From Crenobacter luteus (GTDB lineage: Bacteria; Pseudomonadota; Gammaproteobacteria; Burkholderiales; Chromobacteriaceae), in assembly GCF_004345725.1 (NCBI RefSeq), contig NZ_SLXG01000011.1, positions 29,324 to 93,323 on the forward strand: a stretch of 64,000 nt of DNA, given 5' to 3'. The translations under genes and the position numbers were made by a program. The stretch's first letter is position 1, and every line of letters starts with the position of its first letter. This document shows, in pieces, positions 59,583 to 64,000 of this stretch. The notes under the pieces were generated by a model. That model made no database searches. It saw only the letters and a program-made list of their open reading frames with translations, and was not told the origin of the DNA.

Positions 59583-59623
59583 AAAAAGCTCGGCCAACCG
59601 TTGCGGTTGGCCGAGCTTTTTTT
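59583..59623. terminator. Terminator built from an inverted 9-mer pair
   Basis: AAAAAGCTCGGCCAACC-GTTGC-GGTTGGCCGAGCTTTTTTT between the convergent gabT and sensor genes. Confidence 0.92.
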
Positions 59624-59639
59624 CATCGGCGCGCCTTGC

Positions 59640-62003
59640 TCAGACGACCGGGTCGTCCTCGGCCACGAGCCGGTTGCTGCCGCGGCGTCTGGCCAGCAGG
59701 CAGCGCGCGTCGGCGCGCGCCAGCACGTCGCCGGCGGTACGGTCGTCGCCGTGCACGCGGGTACAGCCTATGCTGGCACCCACCGGGTGCAGCCGACCGT
59801 CCGCGCCCTCAAAGCGGTACTGACACAGCGCCGCCAGCAGTTCGGACAGCAGGCGCTCGGCGGTCGGCAACGGGCAATCGTAAAGCAGCAGCGCGAAGGC
59901 GTTGCGCCGCAGCCGCGCGACCACGTCGCTCGCGCGCAGGGACTGGGCGACCAGGCCGGCCACCTCTTGCAGCAGCGCGTCGCCCGGCCCGGCGCCGGCG
60001 CGCTCCGGCTCGAAGGCGTCCAGTTCGAGCTGGGCGACCACGTGCTCGCCGTTGCGGCGCAGCCCGTCGTCGAGCAACGAAGCCAGCGCCTGGTGGAAAC
60101 CGCGCCGGTTGTAAAGATGCGTCAGCGGGTCGTGCAGCGCCTCCCAGCGGCGGGCGTAGCGGCGTTCGCGCGCCGCCACCTCTTCGCTGATCACCAGCAC
60201 GCGGTGGTCCTCGAAACCGGTCGCGCCGGCGACGCGCGTCACCGTCAACTCGACCGCGACGCGCGAGCCGTCGTCGCGCACCAGGTCGATCTGTCGTCCG
60301 TCGGTCTCGACCGACGGAACGCCGACGTCGATGGGATGGCCGTTCGAACAGTCGACGAAGCGCGCGAGCCGCGACAGCGAACGCTCGGCCAGCTCCGCCG
60401 GGCGCCGGCCGAACAGCGCGAGCGCCGCCGGGTTCAGGTACTCGACCTCGCCGGCCGGGCCGCTCAGCACCACCGCCTCGCGCACCGCCTCGCACACCGC
60501 GAGCGCACGCTCCCGCTCGCGCGCGAGCGCCTGACGCAGCGCCTCCCGCCCGCTGATGTCCTCGACGACGCCGAGGTAACGGAGCGGCCCGTCGAGCGGC
60601 AGCGGCACGAAATGCAGCGCCAGCGTCGGCGGCCCGTCGCCGCGCGCCGCGTCGAAGCGCAGCGGCAGCGCGCGGGCCGCGCCGGCCCGCCACAGCAGCT
60701 CGATCGCTTCGCGCTGGCCGGCCGCGAGACCGGCATACCAGGCGGAACCGGCCAGCCGCGACGGCTCGCCAGCCAGCAGCCGGACGGCGGCCGGGTTCGC
60801 GTCGTGCAGCGTGCCGTCGGCGAATACGGTGAACACCCCCAGCGGCGAAATCGCCGCCAACGCACGGCGTTCGGCGTCGCGCTCGGCCAATGCCCGCCGC
60901 GCGGCCGACGCCTCGGCGTGCAGCGCGGCGACCGTGTCGGCCACCGTCTGCAGCTCGGCCAACCCCTTCGTCGTGACCGCGCCGTCCGGTGCCTCGCCGT
61001 CCCGCAGGGCGGCGAGGCGCTCGCGCAGCGCGTCGAGCGGGCGCAGACAAGCAAACAGCAGCAGCGCGAACACCGCGAACGACAGCGCGGCGATCGTGCC
61101 GGCGCCGACGAGCAACTGCCCGCGCAGCGCCGAAAGCGGCGCGTCGATTTCGGCCTTGGGCAACACCACGCCGACCAGCCAGTCGGCGTTCGACAGCCGC
61201 CGGTAGGCGTAGAGCGCGCTGTCGTGGCGCCCGTGCCGGCTCTCGGCGATGCCCTGCCAGCCGGCCAGCGCGCGATGCAGCAAGGGATTCTCGTCGGGCA
61301 GCGGCACCGGTTTCATGCGGCGCGCGGGGTCGGGATGGAAGAGCACGGTCTCGCTGCGGACCGCGCTGACGGTCAGGTAGCCTTGCCGGCCGACGCGAAA
61401 ACGCGAGAAGTCGCCGAACAGCTCGGAAGCGTACAGGTCTATCGTGCCGACCAGCATGCCGGCGAAGTGGCCCCGAGCGTCCTTCAGCGGGGCGGTGAAG
61501 ACGAGCAGACTGCGGTGGCCGGCGGTGCGGGCGACGAAGGGCTCGGACACCTGCGGCTGCAGGGTCTGTCGCGTACGCTGGAAAAAGTCGCGGAACTGCA
61601 CATTGAGCCCGACGCGCCCCGTCCTTTGCGGCAGGTCGGCGACAATCAGCCCGGCGGCATCGACCACCACCACCGACTCGAACAAGGCCGTCAAGGGCGA
61701 GAGCCGACGCACCAGCTGCGGCGCCGTATCCGGCAGCGTGTCGGCGTCGACCTTGAGCGAGGCCGCCGCCTCGACGAGCAGTTGGCGGCGCTGCGCGATA
61801 CGGTCATCCAGGTCGATCGATACCGCCTCGACGCGCGCCGCCAGCATCTCGCCGAAGCGCTCGCGCAGCGCCGCCGCGGCGAGCTGCTCGAACCAGACGC
61901 CCAGTGCAGCAGCTGTCGCCAGTAGCGCCAGCAACAGCAGCACGGCGAGACGGACCCTGAGCCGCGCAAAAGCAGCAACGAAGCGCGAAAAGATGGTCGG
62001 CAC
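59640..62003 (-). CDS. dCache-PAS-PAS sensor with degenerate GGDEF domain
   Basis: A 787-residue membrane sensor. A GTG at 62003 (MPTIFSRFVAAFARL) with GAGAGG upstream is preferred over an ATG at 62087. Helix 1 (LAVLLLLALLATAAALGVWF) and helix 2 (near 310-335) flank a periplasmic Cache sensor. Two PAS-like regions follow, then a GGDEF fold starting at DPLTHLYNRRGF. The active-site GGDEF is replaced by RRNAF (699-703), so it is probably not a cyclase. The inhibitory-site RxxD is kept (RASD, 690-693), so c-di-GMP binding is possible. Confidence 0.85.
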   Translation of the reverse strand: MPTIFSRFVAAFARLRVRLAVLLLLALLATAAALGVWFEQLAAAALRERFGEMLAARVEAVSIDLDDRIAQRRQLLVEAAASLKVDADTLPDTAPQLVRRLSPLTALFESVVVVDAAGLIVADLPQRTGRVGLNVQFRDFFQRTRQTLQPQVSEPFVARTAGHRSLLVFTAPLKDARGHFAGMLVGTIDLYASELFGDFSRFRVGRQGYLTVSAVRSETVLFHPDPARRMKPVPLPDENPLLHRALAGWQGIAESRHGRHDSALYAYRRLSNADWLVGVVLPKAEIDAPLSALRGQLLVGAGTIAALSFAVFALLLFACLRPLDALRERLAALRDGEAPDGAVTTKGLAELQTVADTVAALHAEASAARRALAERDAERRALAAISPLGVFTVFADGTLHDANPAAVRLLAGEPSRLAGSAWYAGLAAGQREAIELLWRAGAARALPLRFDAARGDGPPTLALHFVPLPLDGPLRYLGVVEDISGREALRQALARERERALAVCEAVREAVVLSGPAGEVEYLNPAALALFGRRPAELAERSLSRLARFVDCSNGHPIDVGVPSVETDGRQIDLVRDDGSRVAVELTVTRVAGATGFEDHRVLVISEEVAARERRYARRWEALHDPLTHLYNRRGFHQALASLLDDGLRRNGEHVVAQLELDAFEPERAGAGPGDALLQEVAGLVAQSLRASDVVARLRRNAFALLLYDCPLPTAERLLSELLAALCQYRFEGADGRLHPVGASIGCTRVHGDDRTAGDVLARADARCLLARRRGSNRLVAEDDPVV

Positions 62004-62278
62004 GACTTTACCTCTCGTGAAGGCCGGGAGCATGGCGGCCGCTGGCGCGCCGCGCGCACTCCCGTCGATGGACGTTGCAGCAGACAAGCAAACCCAAAAG
62101 CATTAAGTCGACAGCCAGTTTACTTGAAAAGCATAGTCTTTATGCGCCCGCCATACCAATGGCGTCGATGCGTGCCATCCGGCACACGCCCACTCCTTGG
62201 CTGCGGGCACAAAAAAGCCCGGCCGAGCATCGCTCGGCCGGGCGGGATCGCGCTTGCGCCATCTCAATACGGCGCCCC
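62004..62278. other. Intergenic region between the sensor and an unknown gene
   Basis: No gene is supported. The right part holds the terminator of the upstream gene (62211-62243); the left part includes an in-frame extension of the sensor gene to 62087. The stretch 62100-62200 shows nothing recognisable. Confidence 0.6.
62211..62243 (-). terminator. Terminator of the unknown protein gene
   Basis: The minus strand reads GCCCGGCCGAG-CGATG-CTCGGCCGGGC then TTTTTT. Confidence 0.9.
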
Positions 62279-63724
62279 TCAGTGCAGCCGGCTCGACTGC
62301 TCCGACAGCGGGATGCCCGCTTCCTTCAGACACTGGGCAAGATCCTCCCAGGCAGCCTCCTTGTCGGGCGCCACGTCTGGCACCAGCGCCCACGGCGCGT
62401 GCGCGAGCACCTCGTCCTTGCCGCTGGCCTTGATCAGCACCTGGTAAGCGTAGTGCTCGGGCTGGTACTGCGCGACCGCCTCAAGCCCCGCCAGACCGCC
62501 GGCGCTGGCCGCAACCAGCGCGACGGTGACGCCGAGCCGCTTGCGGTTCCACGCGCGCGTGCCGGCCGACAGCGCTTCCCACCACGGCAGCGGCGCGAAC
62601 AACTCGGCCTCGCCGTATTCCATCTCGGCACCGATCGCTTCCTGCACCAGCGGCATCACCGCATCGAGCGCCTTGCGGCCGAGCCGCTTGGCCTTGTCGA
62701 GCGGCAAGGCGCCGCGCTCGACGATGAACGGAATCCACGCCAGCACCAGCTGCGGGTCGGCGGTCTGCCGCGCCGCCTCGAAGGTCGCGCGCGACGCCTC
62801 GGGGTTGTACGGCGCAAAGTCGCAGCCGGCGTCCATTACCGTCGCCAATTGCGACAGGTTCTGGCAGGCCCGCTCGTTCAGCATCTCGAGCGTGAACAAG
62901 GTCGGCGACACCCACAGCACCGCGTTCTGCGGCACGTCGAGCGCGTCGGCCAGCGGCGCCTCGATGCGCTCGAGCAGCGGGAAGTGCCACCATACGCCGC
63001 CCTGCGCGCGCGAGAAGGCGAAGGGCAATGCCCACAATTCGAAAGACGCAAGGCTGCCGTCCTTGCGCAGCACTTCGGGAAAAGCGATACAGTCGCGTGC
63101 GGTACCGATCAAGAGATCGCGCGCCGCCGGCTCGGCCAACAGCGCGAGCTGCGCCTCGGTGAACACCGCCGGATCGCCGCCGGAAAGCGCCATCTGCACG
63201 GTGGCCGACAGTTGCATCGCGTGCACCGGGCTGGCGAGCGCTTCGCGCGATTTGCCCGCCAGGTCCGCGATGCGGTCGGCGCGCTCACGCGGCGGCAGCG
63301 GCTCGCTCGGCCCCTCGCGAAACTCGCGCAGCTTCACGCCGGCCTCTCGTGAGGCGTAGGCTTCGTTCAAGCGCCGGTAAGCGTCCATCGCCGCGTCGCA
63401 GACCTTCTGCAGCTCGGCGGCGGTCGGCACCTCGTCCCAGAAATTGAAGTCGAACAGGCGCCAGCCTTCGCTGCACACGTAGACGGTGATGTTCTCCTCG
63501 TCGTCGTACAGCACCGCGCTGGCGAAGGCATCGCCCTCGGCCTCGCGGCCCGGAAACGGCGTATCGTCGTTGCCGATCAGCCGTGCCACGAAGGCAGGAT
63601 ATTCAGTATGGATCAGATACTCGCTGGGCTCGATCCCGCTGTCGTCCACCGCATCGCCAAAAATGAATCGGCTGGGCAGAAAGGGGTCGCCCTTGATGCG
63701 CGCATTTCGGGGGTGGGATTTCAT
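62279..63724 (-). CDS. Conserved-looking protein of unknown function
   Basis: A 481-residue soluble-looking protein that I do not recognise. There is no signal peptide or convincing membrane helix; the nearest hydrophobic stretch is VTVALVAASAGGLAGL near residue 405. Well-structured segments include CSEGWRLFDFNFWDEVP, SFELWALPFAFSRAQGGVWWHFPLLER and VLWVSPTLFTLEMLNERACQNL. Even codon use and a clean terminator support a real gene. It is monocistronic, next to an rRNA operon end. Its function cannot be inferred. Confidence 0.72.
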   Translation of the reverse strand: MKSHPRNARIKGDPFLPSRFIFGDAVDDSGIEPSEYLIHTEYPAFVARLIGNDDTPFPGREAEGDAFASAVLYDDEENITVYVCSEGWRLFDFNFWDEVPTAAELQKVCDAAMDAYRRLNEAYASREAGVKLREFREGPSEPLPPRERADRIADLAGKSREALASPVHAMQLSATVQMALSGGDPAVFTEAQLALLAEPAARDLLIGTARDCIAFPEVLRKDGSLASFELWALPFAFSRAQGGVWWHFPLLERIEAPLADALDVPQNAVLWVSPTLFTLEMLNERACQNLSQLATVMDAGCDFAPYNPEASRATFEAARQTADPQLVLAWIPFIVERGALPLDKAKRLGRKALDAVMPLVQEAIGAEMEYGEAELFAPLPWWEALSAGTRAWNRKRLGVTVALVAASAGGLAGLEAVAQYQPEHYAYQVLIKASGKDEVLAHAPWALVPDVAPDKEAAWEDLAQCLKEAGIPLSEQSSRLH

Positions 63725-63923
63725 CGTCGCTACAAGTCTTGATCGGACAAACTTGGCATTTTACCCCGTTGCGCCCCCTGCCGATACCGAAAGGCGCCGG
63801 GCAGGGCGTCACGACGACACGAAGAGCGCAAAAACGGGAGAAAAAGCGGCTTTATTCATAAAACGGCATCGGGATGCTGCGCCGCCACCGGCCGCACCCC
63901 ATTTTGGCCGTCGCAAAGCGACG

Positions 63924-63949
63924 ACGCCCCGAGCATGGGCTCGGGGCGT
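63924..63949 (-). terminator. rRNA operon terminator
   Basis: The minus strand has ACGCCCCGAG-CCCATG-CTCGGGGCGT shortly after the 5S 3' end. Confidence 0.8.
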
Positions 63950-63960
63950 GGTCTTGAGGG

Positions 63961-64000
63961 GCGTCTGGCGGTGACCTACTTTCACACGGGAACCCGCACT
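63961..64000 (-). rRNA. rrf: 5S rRNA, 3' part (cut by window edge)
   Basis: The minus strand of the last about 40 bases contains GTGAAAGTAGGTCACCGCCAG, the conserved 3' end of beta-proteobacterial 5S rRNA. The 5' part, and presumably 23S and 16S, lie beyond the right edge. Confidence 0.88.

Overview
The window is GC-rich chromosomal DNA from a beta-proteobacterium, most likely of the order Neisseriales (Chromobacteriaceae-like). The basis is the type IV pilus block pilB-pilC-pilD-coaE-zapD-yacG, a neisserial-type porin, a ComEA competence protein, the carA-lysE-carB-greA and rlmE-ftsH-folP-glmM clusters, and a 5S rRNA 3' end resembling neisserial 5S. No phage, insertion sequence, plasmid gene or CRISPR array was seen. 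Coding density is high, and the long overlapping frames opposite the real genes are artefacts of high GC.

Layout. 1-5.3 kb: a flavoprotein cut by the left edge, a D-2-hydroxyacid dehydrogenase, membrane proteins, an FKBP prolyl isomerase and alr. 5.4-17 kb: housekeeping on the minus strand (glmM, folP, ftsH, rlmE, greA, carB, carA), with yhbY divergent. 17.2-21.5 kb: an acyl-CoA dehydrogenase, etfA, etfB and a MaoC hydratase. 21.6-25.2 kb: murI and queG, with tsaE-amiC divergent. 25.3-30.7 kb: yacG, zapD, coaE and the pilus assembly genes. 30.9-39 kb: porin, photolyase, comEA, a CcsA-like protein, ffh, an ATP-grasp protein and purB. 39-42.5 kb: a Gly/Ser-rich lipoprotein followed by a two-partner-secretion (TpsB) outer-membrane transporter. 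42.5-50.3 kb: initiator tRNA, rbgA, small membrane proteins, ETF-ubiquinone oxidoreductase, and a glutaryl-CoA module (CaiB-type CoA-transferase, gcdH) with a divergent IclR regulator. 50.3-59.6 kb: a CBS protein, argB, a TetR-RND-TolC efflux operon and a GABA-type aminotransferase. 59.6-64 kb: a sensor with a degenerate GGDEF domain, an unknown protein, and the end of an rRNA operon.

How the genes fit together. The acyl-CoA and glutaryl-CoA dehydrogenases would pass electrons to ETF (etfAB) and then to ubiquinone through ETF-QO. etfB and the ETF-QO gene both carry a PsrA-like box upstream, so they may share a fatty-acid-responsive repressor. PilB, PilC, PilD and ComEA belong to the pilus and DNA-uptake machinery.

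The most striking signal is a 9-mer, CTCGGCCAA / TTGGCCGAG. By hand count it occurs 51 times on both strands, where base composition predicts about one. It is found inside genes, where it is often read Leu-Ala-Glu with a TTG leucine codon, and between genes, where inverted pairs form terminator-like hairpins. This is how Neisseria DNA uptake sequences behave, but the sequence is unrelated to the Neisseria DUS (GCCGTCTGAA). It is the leading candidate here for an undescribed system: a new uptake-sequence dialect.
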